From Fretibacterium fastidiosum (GTDB lineage Bacteria > Synergistota > Synergistia > Synergistales > Aminobacteriaceae), in contig NZ_OZ209244.1 of NCBI RefSeq assembly GCF_964642095.1, positions 1,116,001 to 1,180,000 on the forward strand: DNA of 64,000 bases, given 5' to 3'. The notes below the pieces were generated by a model. It was not told the origin of the DNA. It saw only the letters and a list, made by a program, of their open reading frames with translations, and did not search any database. Below, piece by piece: positions 1 through 7,336 of this stretch (its first letter is position 1; the number at the start of each line of letters is the position of its first letter). Both the position numbers and the translations under genes were made by a program.

Positions 1-943
1 GACGGTCGGCATCATCGGCATTGGGCATGTTGGGGCGCACGTCGCCTACAGCCTTGCGGTGCAGGGCATCGCGGACGAGATCATCCTGGTGGACCGGGAG
101 AGGAAGAAGGCGGACTGCGAGGCCCAGGACGTTATGGACTCCGTCTGTTACCTGCCGCACCGCGTCGAGGTGCGCTCCGGGGACTTCCCGGACCTGAAGG
201 ACTGCGACGTGCTGGTGAACAGCGCGGGGCACATCCAACTGCTGGCCACGGGCAACAAGAGCCGTCTCGAGGAGATGGACTTCACCATCCGGGCCGTCAA
301 CGGCTACGTGGATCGGGTCATGGAGTCCGGTTTTGACGGGGTCGTGATCAACGTCACGAACCCCTGCGACGTGGTGGCCTGGCGCTTCGCGGAGCTGTCG
401 GGGCTGCCGCGGGGCCGCGTGTTCGGCACGGGAACGGGCCTCGACACCGCGCGCCTGCGGTCCGCCCTGGCGCGTCAGACGGGGGTGGACCACAAGTCCA
501 TCTGCGCCTACGTCATGGGGGAGCACGGCGCGTCCCAGATGGTGCCCTGGTCCTCGGTGTCCTTCGGCGGCAGGCCCCTCGCGGAGTGGGAGAGGACGGA
601 CGAGCGCTTCCGCTTCGACCGCGAGGCCATCCGCAAGGAGGCACGGGACGCGGGCTGGGTGGTGTTCAGCGGCAAGCAGTGCACCGAGTACGGCATCTGC
701 TCCACGGCGGCGCGCATGGCGAGTGTCGTCCTGCTGGACGAGAAGCAGATCCTGCCCGTCACGACGCGCCTCGAGGGCGAGTACGGGGAGAGCGGGATCT
801 TCATTGGCGTGCCCGCCGTGGTGGGTGCAGGCGGCGCGGAGCAGGTGGTGGAGGTCCCCATGTCGGCGGAGGAGTTGGCGGAGTTCAAGGGTTGCTGCGA
901 CGACGTGCGCGCGAACATGGCGCACGCGCTGGAGGTCCGCTAG
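1..943 (+). CDS. L-lactate/2-hydroxyacid dehydrogenase family, 5' end cut by window
   Basis: NAD-dependent oxidoreductase of the lactate/malate dehydrogenase family, interconverting 2-oxo and L-2-hydroxy acids in the cytosol. The frame is open from base 2, and the first residues already show the Rossmann loop GIGHVG, so only a few N-terminal residues are missing. An NPCDVV segment, a GTGTGLDTARLR segment and VMGEHGAS with the catalytic histidine follow in family order. The gene ends 30 bases before a branched-chain aminotransferase on the same strand. From that pairing I infer a 2-oxoisocaproate-type substrate (HicDH activity) rather than pyruvate; the sequence alone does not prove it. Plain L-lactate dehydrogenase is the main alternative. 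Confidence 0.85.
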   Translation, partial: TVGIIGIGHVGAHVAYSLAVQGIADEIILVDRERKKADCEAQDVMDSVCYLPHRVEVRSGDFPDLKDCDVLVNSAGHIQLLATGNKSRLEEMDFTIRAVNGYVDRVMESGFDGVVINVTNPCDVVAWRFAELSGLPRGRVFGTGTGLDTARLRSALARQTGVDHKSICAYVMGEHGASQMVPWSSVSFGGRPLAEWERTDERFRFDREAIRKEARDAGWVVFSGKQCTEYGICSTAARMASVVLLDEKQILPVTTRLEGEYGESGIFIGVPAVVGAGGAEQVVEVPMSAEELAEFKGCCDDVRANMAHALEVR

Positions 944-973
944 CGGCCGGGGGCCGTCGTTGGTCTGGAGGTC

Positions 974-2053
974 ATGACGATGAGGATTGCGTTTACGAGG
1001 AACGAGCGTCCGGGGAAGCTGCCCCCGACGAAGGAGCTGGGCTGGGGGACCGTCTTTACGGACCACATGTTTTTGATGGACTACGGCGACGCGGAGGGGT
1101 GGCACGGGCCGCGCATCGTCCCCTTCGGCCCCATCGTCCTGTCGCCCGCGGCCAGCGTCCTCCACTACGGCGCGGAGGTCTTTGAAGGGCTGAAGGCCTA
1201 CCGCCGCGCTGACGGCGTCGTGCAGCTGTTTCGGCCCATGGAGAACGCCTTGCGCCTCAACCTCTCCTGCGAGCGCATCGGCCTGCCTCGGCTGAACCCG
1301 GAGGACACGGTGGAGGCCATCAGGGAGATCGTCAGGACGGATCAGTCCTGGGTGCCGTCGGACCCCGGCACGTCGCTCTACATCCGCCCCTTCGTCTTCG
1401 CGACGGACCCCGCGCTGGCGCTGCACGGCATTCACCGGGCGACGTTCGCCATCATCCTGTCGCCGGTGGGCAGCTACTTCCCCGACGGCCTGAAGCCCGT
1501 CCGAATCATGATCGAGACGGAGGACGTCCGGGCGGTGCGGGGCGGCACGGGCTACACGAAGTGCGGAGGGAACTACGCGGCGAGCAACCGGGCGGGGGAT
1601 CGGGCCATGGAGAAGGGCTACGCTCAGGTGTTGTGGCTCGACGGCGTGGAGCGCAGGTACGTGGAGGAGGTCGGCGCGATGAACGTCATGTTCAAGATCG
1701 GGGAACGGGTCGTCACCCCCTCCCTGGCCGACGGGTCCATCCTTCCGGGTATCACGCGAAAGTCCTGCATCGAGATGATGCGGAGCTGGGGCATGGCGGT
1801 GGAGGAGCGGAAGGTCGGCGTCGACGAGCTGACGCGGGCCGCGGAGGACGGGACGCTGGAGGAGGCCTGGGGCACGGGCACCGCGGCCGTGATCTCCCCC
1901 ATCGGAGAGCTGTCCTACGGGGGGAAGAGCTACGTCGTCAACGGCACGGAGATCGGCCCCACCTCCCGAAGGCTCTACGACGAGCTGACGGGCCTCCAGT
2001 GGGGCAGCCGGCCCGACCCCTTCGGCTGGACGGTCCCGATCCCCAAAAGTTGA
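974..2053 (+). CDS. ilvE: Branched-chain amino acid aminotransferase
   Basis: PLP-dependent class IV aminotransferase moving the amino group between leucine, isoleucine or valine and 2-oxoglutarate. At 359 residues it has the length of the type II (eukaryote/Gram-positive-like) BCATs. HYGAEVFEGLKAY lies near residue 65. The PLP lysine is K196 in TKCGGNY, and EEVGAMNVMF and LPGITRKS form the rest of the active site. A GGAGG lies only 2 bases before the ATG at 974; the second in-frame ATG at 980 has better spacing (8 bases), so the protein may start there. It probably forms a short operon with the upstream dehydrogenase and could supply it with branched-chain 2-oxo acids. Confidence 0.93.
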   Translation: MTMRIAFTRNERPGKLPPTKELGWGTVFTDHMFLMDYGDAEGWHGPRIVPFGPIVLSPAASVLHYGAEVFEGLKAYRRADGVVQLFRPMENALRLNLSCERIGLPRLNPEDTVEAIREIVRTDQSWVPSDPGTSLYIRPFVFATDPALALHGIHRATFAIILSPVGSYFPDGLKPVRIMIETEDVRAVRGGTGYTKCGGNYAASNRAGDRAMEKGYAQVLWLDGVERRYVEEVGAMNVMFKIGERVVTPSLADGSILPGITRKSCIEMMRSWGMAVEERKVGVDELTRAAEDGTLEEAWGTGTAAVISPIGELSYGGKSYVVNGTEIGPTSRRLYDELTGLQWGSRPDPFGWTVPIPKS

Positions 2054-2060
2054 GGCCGAT

Positions 2061-2096
2061 CCTCCGGAGGTCGCTCTACCTGGCGGCCTCCGGAGG
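2061..2096. terminator. Possible hairpin between convergent ilvE and yjfF
   Basis: Two copies of the palindrome CCTCCGGAGG at 2061-2070 and 2087-2096 can pair with each other across a 16-base loop, between convergent genes. The second copy lies inside the last codons of the minus-strand gene and there is no U-tract, so termination here is only a guess. Confidence 0.3.
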
Positions 2097-3101
2097 GCTC
2101 TTCGTGGCGGGGACGGCGAAGCGCGCCGACCGCACCACCCAGGTCTGGAGGAGGATGAACAGGAAGAGGAGCGCCCCCACCACGATCTTCGTCCACCAGG
2201 AATTGAGGGTTCCCTCGAAGCTGATGAACGACTGGATCACCCCTTGGATCAGGACCCCGACGATGGTGCCGGGGAGATAGCCGACCCCGCCCGACAGGAG
2301 CGTGCCCCCGATCACGACCGAGGCGATGGCGTCCAGCTCGAGCCCGATGCCGGCCAGGGCGTAGCCCGAAAACGTGTAGAGGCTGTACAGGATTCCTCCC
2401 AGCGAGGCGAAGAAGCCGGACAGGGCGTACACCTGAACCTTGCAGGAGCGGACGGGTAGCCCCATCATGGCGGCCGAGGTCTCGCCGCCCCCTATCGCGT
2501 AGACGTTCCTGCCGAAGGCCGTCGATTGGGCGACCCAGGTGGCGGCCGCGGCGACCCCCAGGAAGACGAGCGCCACGAAGGGCAGGTCAACCCGCTCCGT
2601 CAGGGGGATGCCGAAGGAGGCCATCGCCGCCAGGGGCGGGGACTTCAGCGGGATGGACTCCAGGCTGATCATCTGGGCGGCGCCGCGCAGGAAGAACATG
2701 CCGCCCAGGGTCACGATGAAGGGCGGGAGGTCGCAGCAGGCGATCAGGACGCCCATCAGGGCCCCGAAGGCCGTGCCGAGGACGAGGACGAGCCCCATCA
2801 CGAGGAAGGGGTTCAGCCCGTGGACGGACACGAGCCTGGCCATCAGGACCCCGGTGCAGGCCACGACGGACCCCACGGAGAGGTCGATGCCGCCCGACAG
2901 GATGACGAACGTCATGCCCACCGCGATGACGCCCAGGAAGGCGTTGTCGATGAGGAGGTTCACGAACACCCTCAGGGAGAAGAAGCCGGGAAACCGCAGG
3001 GAGGCCGCCGTAAAGAGTAGCAGGAAGACCGACAGGGTGGCCAGCAGCGGGATGTGGCGGACCCTCAGCCGTCCCGGCCTCCGTCCGCAAAGGGGCCTCA
3101 C
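2076..3101 (-). CDS. yjfF: Sugar ABC transporter permease, YjfF type
   Basis: Inner-membrane permease of the RbsC/MglC family, about 341 residues with many hydrophobic helices. The family signature around GGIDLSVGSV is near residue 70. It starts with GTG in a 4-base GTGA overlap with the preceding permease gene, so the two are translationally coupled. With the other permease, a double ATPase and a binding protein it reproduces the four-gene order of E. coli ytfQ-ytfR-ytfT-yjfF, a galactofuranose importer. The heterodimeric permease pair is what separates this group from ribose-type importers, which use a single permease. Substrate is inferred from gene order and from the binding protein. Confidence 0.85.
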   Translation of the reverse strand: MRPLCGRRPGRLRVRHIPLLATLSVFLLLFTAASLRFPGFFSLRVFVNLLIDNAFLGVIAVGMTFVILSGGIDLSVGSVVACTGVLMARLVSVHGLNPFLVMGLVLVLGTAFGALMGVLIACCDLPPFIVTLGGMFFLRGAAQMISLESIPLKSPPLAAMASFGIPLTERVDLPFVALVFLGVAAAATWVAQSTAFGRNVYAIGGGETSAAMMGLPVRSCKVQVYALSGFFASLGGILYSLYTFSGYALAGIGLELDAIASVVIGGTLLSGGVGYLPGTIVGVLIQGVIQSFISFEGTLNSWWTKIVVGALLFLFILLQTWVVRSARFAVPATKSPPEAAR

Positions 3102-4093
3102 AGCGCGGCCCTCATCCGCGCCATGCCGGCGCGCACCGAAGGTGACTGCATGAGGCTGATCAGGATGACGACCAGCGCTTTGACCACCAGCGTCGCCGGC
3201 CGGAGCACGCCCTGGGCGAGGATCGTCGTGGTCAGGGTCTGGATGATGAGCGCTCCGATGATGGAGCCCAGGAGGCAGAATCGTCCGCCGGTCATCGGCG
3301 TCCCCCCGATGACCGTGGCCAGGATCGCGTCCAGCTCCAGGTTCAGGCCGACGTTGTTGGCGTCCGCCGCCCGGATCTCCGTCGTCAGGAGCAGGCCGGC
3401 GACGCCCGCGCAGAGGGCCGAGAGGACGTAGACGAGAACCTTGACCGCCGAGGCGTTGACGCCCGCGTAGCGGCTGGCGGAGGGGTTGACCCCGATCGCC
3501 TCGACGAAGAGCCCGAGGGCCGTCCTGCGCGCTGCGAGGCCCGACCCGATGCAGAGGAGCGCGGTCACGTAGAGGGAGAACGGGAGGCCCAGGAGGAACC
3601 CCGACGAGAGGAACTCGAAGGCGGGGTACGAGAAGCGGACGATCTGCCCCCCGCAGAGCAGCTGGGCGATGCCGCGCCCCGACACCATGAGGATCAGCGT
3701 CGCCACGAAGGGCTGGATGCCGAGGCGCGTCACGAGGAGCCCGTTCCAGAGCCCAGCGACGGCCGCAAGGGCCAGCGGAGCGGCGACGACCAGGAGCAGG
3801 GGGCAGTGGGCGCGGGCCAAAAGGGCGGCCGCCGACCCCGCGATGGCGATGACGGCCCCCACGGAGAGGTCGATGCCTCCCGTGGCGACGACCAGGGTCA
3901 TCCCCATGGAGAGCAGGACCGTGGGCGCCGCTCGACGTAGGACGTCCAGGAGGCTGCCGTAGAGGTGCCCGTCCCGGACCTCGATGGTCCAGAAGTTCTC
4001 CGTGAAGAACAGGTTGAAGATCAGGAGCAGGAGCCAGAACGACAGGGCCCAGAGGTAGGGCCGCGACGTTCGGTTCCCCAATGGCTTCAGCAC
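3098..4093 (-). CDS. ytfT: Sugar ABC transporter permease, YtfT type
   Basis: Second inner-membrane permease of the YtfQRT-YjfF-like importer, RbsC family, with GGIDLSVGAV in the conserved position. I place the start at a GTG at 4093, because GGGAGAG lies 6 bases upstream of it. An open frame continues 8 codons further to a TTG at 4117 without a comparable ribosome site. From 4093 the protein is about 331 residues, close to the family length. It follows the ATPase gene by 60 bases and overlaps the next permease by 4 bases. The two permeases are diverged paralogues expected to form a heterodimeric pore. Confidence 0.85.
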   Translation of the reverse strand: MLKPLGNRTSRPYLWALSFWLLLLIFNLFFTENFWTIEVRDGHLYGSLLDVLRRAAPTVLLSMGMTLVVATGGIDLSVGAVIAIAGSAAALLARAHCPLLLVVAAPLALAAVAGLWNGLLVTRLGIQPFVATLILMVSGRGIAQLLCGGQIVRFSYPAFEFLSSGFLLGLPFSLYVTALLCIGSGLAARRTALGLFVEAIGVNPSASRYAGVNASAVKVLVYVLSALCAGVAGLLLTTEIRAADANNVGLNLELDAILATVIGGTPMTGGRFCLLGSIIGALIIQTLTTTILAQGVLRPATLVVKALVVILISLMQSPSVRAGMARMRAAL

Positions 4094-4153
4094 GACGACT
4101 CTCCCTTCAAGCTTCAATCAATCAATGGCCTGCCTGCAAGGCAGGGCGCTTCC

Positions 4154-5662
4154 TCAGGCGTTGGCGATGGCCTGCAGGATCCTCTCCCGGTTGACGTCGG
4201 CGTTCGACAGCTCCTCCACCTTGCGCCGGTCCCGAAGGACGGCGACGCGCTCGCAGCAGCGGACCGTCTCGTCCAGCTCCGAGGAGATGAAGAGCACGGC
4301 CAGGCCGTCGTCCGCCAGGGACAGGATCAGCTTCTGGATCTCGAACTTCGCCGCGACGTCGATGCCGCGGGTCGGCTCGTCGAGGATCAGGAGCCTCAGG
4401 TTCGAGGCCAGCCAGCGGGCGATGACGACCTTCTGCTGGTTCCCTCCGGAGAGCTTCTCGACCGCCTGTTCGGCGCCGGGGGTCTTGATCTGCAGCGCCT
4501 GGATGAATCGGTCCGCGATCCGCTCCTGCTCGGCGCGCCTCAGGAGCCTGATCCAGCCGCGGCTCGTCTGCAGCACCAGGATGATGTTCTCCCGGACCGA
4601 GAGCTTGCCGACGATCCCGTCCGCCTTCCGGTCCTCCGGACAGAAGCCGAACCCCAGGGCGATCGCGTCGGCGGGGGAGGCGATCCTCTCCCGCCGTCCC
4701 TCCACGAGGAACTCTCCGCGGTCCGCCGGGTCGGCCCCGAAGATCATCCGCGCCGCCTCGCTCCTGCCCGACCCCAGGAGGCCGGCGAGGCCGACGACCT
4801 CCCCCCGGCCGATGGAGAGGTCCAGCGGCTCGATCGCCCCGCTGCGGCCCGCTCCCCGAACGTCGAGGAAGGGAGTGGCCCCTCCCCGGCCCTTTTCGGT
4901 CCGGCGCGCCCCGGTCCCCTCCTCCACCTGCCGCCCCACCATGGCCGTGACCAGGTCGATGCGGGGCAGGTCGGCGACCTCGTACTCCCCGACCCGACAC
5001 CCGTTGCGCAGCACCGTGACGCGGTCGGCGACCTCGTACATCTGCTCCAGGAAGTGGGTGACGAAGAGGATGCCCAGCCCCTTTCGCTTCAGGTCCCGCA
5101 TCACGTCAAAGAGGAGGGCCGTCTCCTCCGCGTCGAGGCTCGACGTCGGCTCGTCGAGGATCAGGACGTCCGAGGACATCCGAAGGGCGCGCGCGATGGC
5201 CACGAGCTGCCAGACCGCTATGGAGTAGCTCTCCAGTCGTTCGCTCACGTCGATCCGAAGGTTCAGCCGGGCCAGGAGCTCCTCCGACTCCCGAAACATC
5301 CTGGCCCAGTCGATCCGGTGGAGCCCCCGCCTGGGGAACGCGCCGAGAAAGAGGTTCTCGGCCACGGAGAGCGTGGGGATCAGGTTGACCTCCTGATGCA
5401 CCGTCGCGATGCCGGCCCTCTGCGCGTCGAGGGGCGTCCCGAAGGCGACCTCCCGACCCTTGAAGCGCAGGGACCCCTCATCGCGACGAGAGACGCCGGA
5501 GAGGACCTTGATCAGGGTCGATTTTCCAGCCCCGTTCTGCCCCATGAGGGCGTGGACCTCCCCGCGCCGGAGCGTGAAGTCAACGTGGTCGAGGGCCTTC
5601 ACTCCAGGAAAGGAGAGACAGACGTTCGATGCCTCCAGCAGGACGGCTCCTTCTGATACCAC
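4154..5662 (-). CDS. ytfR: Sugar ABC transporter double ATPase, YtfR type
   Basis: Cytosolic ATPase with two fused nucleotide-binding domains (502 residues), as in RbsA, MglA and YtfR. Walker A of domain 1 is GQNGAGKST at residues 41-49; its LSGGQ site is degenerate. Domain 2 has the usual weak Walker A (GLLGSGRSE) but an intact LSGGNQQKVVIARWL signature and a DEPTRGID Walker B. This reciprocal degeneracy is normal for the family. The start is GTG, 7 bases after CAGGTGA. An ATG five bases upstream is out of frame. It lies between the binding-protein gene (104-base gap) and the two permeases, as expected for one transcript. Confidence 0.92.
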   Translation of the reverse strand: MVSEGAVLLEASNVCLSFPGVKALDHVDFTLRRGEVHALMGQNGAGKSTLIKVLSGVSRRDEGSLRFKGREVAFGTPLDAQRAGIATVHQEVNLIPTLSVAENLFLGAFPRRGLHRIDWARMFRESEELLARLNLRIDVSERLESYSIAVWQLVAIARALRMSSDVLILDEPTSSLDAEETALLFDVMRDLKRKGLGILFVTHFLEQMYEVADRVTVLRNGCRVGEYEVADLPRIDLVTAMVGRQVEEGTGARRTEKGRGGATPFLDVRGAGRSGAIEPLDLSIGRGEVVGLAGLLGSGRSEAARMIFGADPADRGEFLVEGRRERIASPADAIALGFGFCPEDRKADGIVGKLSVRENIILVLQTSRGWIRLLRRAEQERIADRFIQALQIKTPGAEQAVEKLSGGNQQKVVIARWLASNLRLLILDEPTRGIDVAAKFEIQKLILSLADDGLAVLFISSELDETVRCCERVAVLRDRRKVEELSNADVNRERILQAIANA

Positions 5663-5766
5663 TTCATATCACCTGCCCCAAAAAATACCCCTCTCCGACA
5701 CGTCCCCGGAAGGGCGGAGGCTCCGGAAGCCCTCCGGGCCGGGGAAGCGCTGTCTCAAGTGTTCCC

Positions 5767-6705
5767 CTAGTACTTGCGAAGCCCGATCAGCTCCGCGGCC
5801 TGGGCCATCTCGAACAGCTCGTCCTTCTGGACGATCCACTTCTCCAGCGTCATGCCGGCGATGGCCTTCTTCAGGGTTTCGAAGGCCAGGGGGCCAAGCA
5901 GCGGGTTGCACTCCACGACCGCGTTGATGTCCCCGTCGACCATCGCCTGAAAGGCGTGTCTGGTCGCGTCGATCGTGATGACCTTGATGTCCGTTCCGGG
6001 CTTGAATCCCGCCTCGCGTATGGCCTGAACGGCCCCCAGCCCCATGTCGTCGTTGTGGGCGTAGACCACCTGGATATCCTTCCCGTGCTTCTTCAGGAAC
6101 GCCTCCATGACCTGCTTGCCGAGCTCCATCGTGAAGTCGCCGGTCTGGGACTCCAGGATCTTGATGTCGGGGTGCTGGGCGAGCTCCTCCTCGAACCCCT
6201 TCTGCCGCTCCAGGGCGGCGGAGGCGCCGGGGGTCCCCTGAAGCTGGACCACGTTGCCCTTTCCGTTCAATTCTTTGGCGACCCACTTGGCGGCCTCCCG
6301 TCCCTCGAAGACGAAGTCCGACGTGATCTTGCAGACGTAAAGGGAGTCGTCGTCCGTGACGATGCCGCGATCCAGGAGGATCACGGGGATGCCGGCCTTC
6401 TTCGCCTCGCCCAGGACGGGCTCCCAGCCGGTCTCGACGACGGGCGCGAGAAGGATTCCGTCCACGCCCTGAGCGATGAAGGAACGGATGGCCTTGATCT
6501 GGTTTTCCTGCTTCTGCTGGGCGTCGCTGAACTTGAGGTCGATCCCCATCTCCCTGGCTGCGGAGAGCACGGAGTCGGTCTCCGCCGTGCGCCAGCCGCT
6601 CTCCGCCCCGATCTGGGCGAAGCCCACGACCAGGGGCTTGTCGTCGCCAAAGGCACAGCTTCCAAAGAGCAGAGCACAAAGACACGCCAATGCAAATTTC
6701 TTCAC
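5767..6705 (-). CDS. ytfQ: Sugar-binding protein, YtfQ (galactofuranose) type
   Basis: Periplasmic binding protein (312 residues, PBP1 fold) that delivers sugar to the importer downstream. It has a signal peptide of about 20 residues, then VGFAQIGAESGWRTAET, QQKQENQIKAIRSF, LLAPVVETGWEPVL and VYAHNDDMGLGAVQAI. As I remember it, these blocks follow E. coli YtfQ almost word for word, more closely than RbsB or MglB. It starts with GTG, with AGGAGG about 8 bases upstream. As first gene it carries the operon promoter and candidate operator upstream. Galactofuranose is the family assignment; a related pentose or hexose cannot be excluded. Confidence 0.9.
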   Translation of the reverse strand: MKKFALACLCALLFGSCAFGDDKPLVVGFAQIGAESGWRTAETDSVLSAAREMGIDLKFSDAQQKQENQIKAIRSFIAQGVDGILLAPVVETGWEPVLGEAKKAGIPVILLDRGIVTDDDSLYVCKITSDFVFEGREAAKWVAKELNGKGNVVQLQGTPGASAALERQKGFEEELAQHPDIKILESQTGDFTMELGKQVMEAFLKKHGKDIQVVYAHNDDMGLGAVQAIREAGFKPGTDIKVITIDATRHAFQAMVDGDINAVVECNPLLGPLAFETLKKAIAGMTLEKWIVQKDELFEMAQAAELIGLRKY

Positions 6706-6792
6706 TGCAAAACGCCTCCTGATTAAAAAAACGATTGAACTTACCCTTCCCGCCCCATATGCCTCCGGGGCGGACGTCCAGCGCCCGGCGCC

Positions 6793-6830
6793 TTTGAACG
6801 ACTGCCCAGCGCTTTTTTGAACGACCGCCC
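6793..6830 (-). promoter_or_regulatory. Direct repeat, candidate operator of the ytfQ operon
   Basis: Two 15-base copies read GGGC(G/A)GTCGTTCAAA on the minus strand, at 6816-6830 and 6793-6807, one mismatch apart. Their 23-base period puts them on nearly the same face of the helix. They lie between the candidate promoter and the ytfQ start. Binding by a sugar-responsive regulator is inference. Confidence 0.4.
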
Positions 6831-6890
6831 ACAGTTTGTTCGCCTGCCCGATGGAGCCTCCGCCGGGCTTTGTTGGGGCGGATGAGTATC

Positions 6891-6899
6891 ATTCTAGCA
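6891..6899 (-). promoter_or_regulatory. Candidate extended -10 promoter for ytfQ operon
   Basis: The minus strand reads TGCTAGAAT, an extended -10 element. The same 9-mer occurs in the candidate ompH promoter at 53603, which supports it as a real sigma-70-type element here. The -35 is poor. Confidence 0.4.
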
Positions 6900-7336
6900 T
6901 TTTCGTGAGGGGTTTGCACGGGTGCCGTGCTTCGGGCAAACGCCGGCATTCGCTCCCGCGTCCGGCCGCCGTGCGAGGGGAAGGGGAGCGGATGGAAAGG
7001 GGAGCGTCCTTGAAGCACGGGGCACAGGACCTGCGCACGTTGCCCGATGGGCGCATCGGTTGGGTGTCCCAGGGCCCTGAAGCGGCGGGAGTAAGGGATA
7101 TTGTTTTATGGGTTGAACGGCCTTATTTTTTCACCCCTCAGATGAGCTTAAATAGTGTAAATACATTATTCATGGCCTTTCGGGTGCCTTTTTTCCCGGC
7201 CCCTGGCCCATCGGCGGGCCCTTTAAATTTCTGTGGGTGGGAAGTATCATTATTAGTCACGGTCCATCTGCGGCGGAGGTCCCCTGCGGCTGTCCTGCAT
7301 GGTCCGCCCGTTTTGCCTGGTGTGCCTTTTTTATTG

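Larger units (their letters stand above)
6706..7336. other. Intergenic region between divergent ytfQ and GGDEF genes
   Basis: About 630 bases with no convincing gene. The minus-strand half holds a candidate ytfQ promoter (6891-6899) and a direct repeat (6793-6830). The plus-strand half has AT-rich patches near 7090-7170 and 7220-7260 that could hold the diguanylate cyclase promoter, but I see no clear -35/-10 pair. An open frame enters from 6836 on the plus strand, but its translation before 7337 looks non-coding. Confidence 0.6.

Noticed and set aside
6836..7336. N-terminal extension of the diguanylate cyclase frame
   Set aside because: The 167 extra residues look like translated intergenic DNA, and a membrane-anchor start at 7337 or 7373 fits better.
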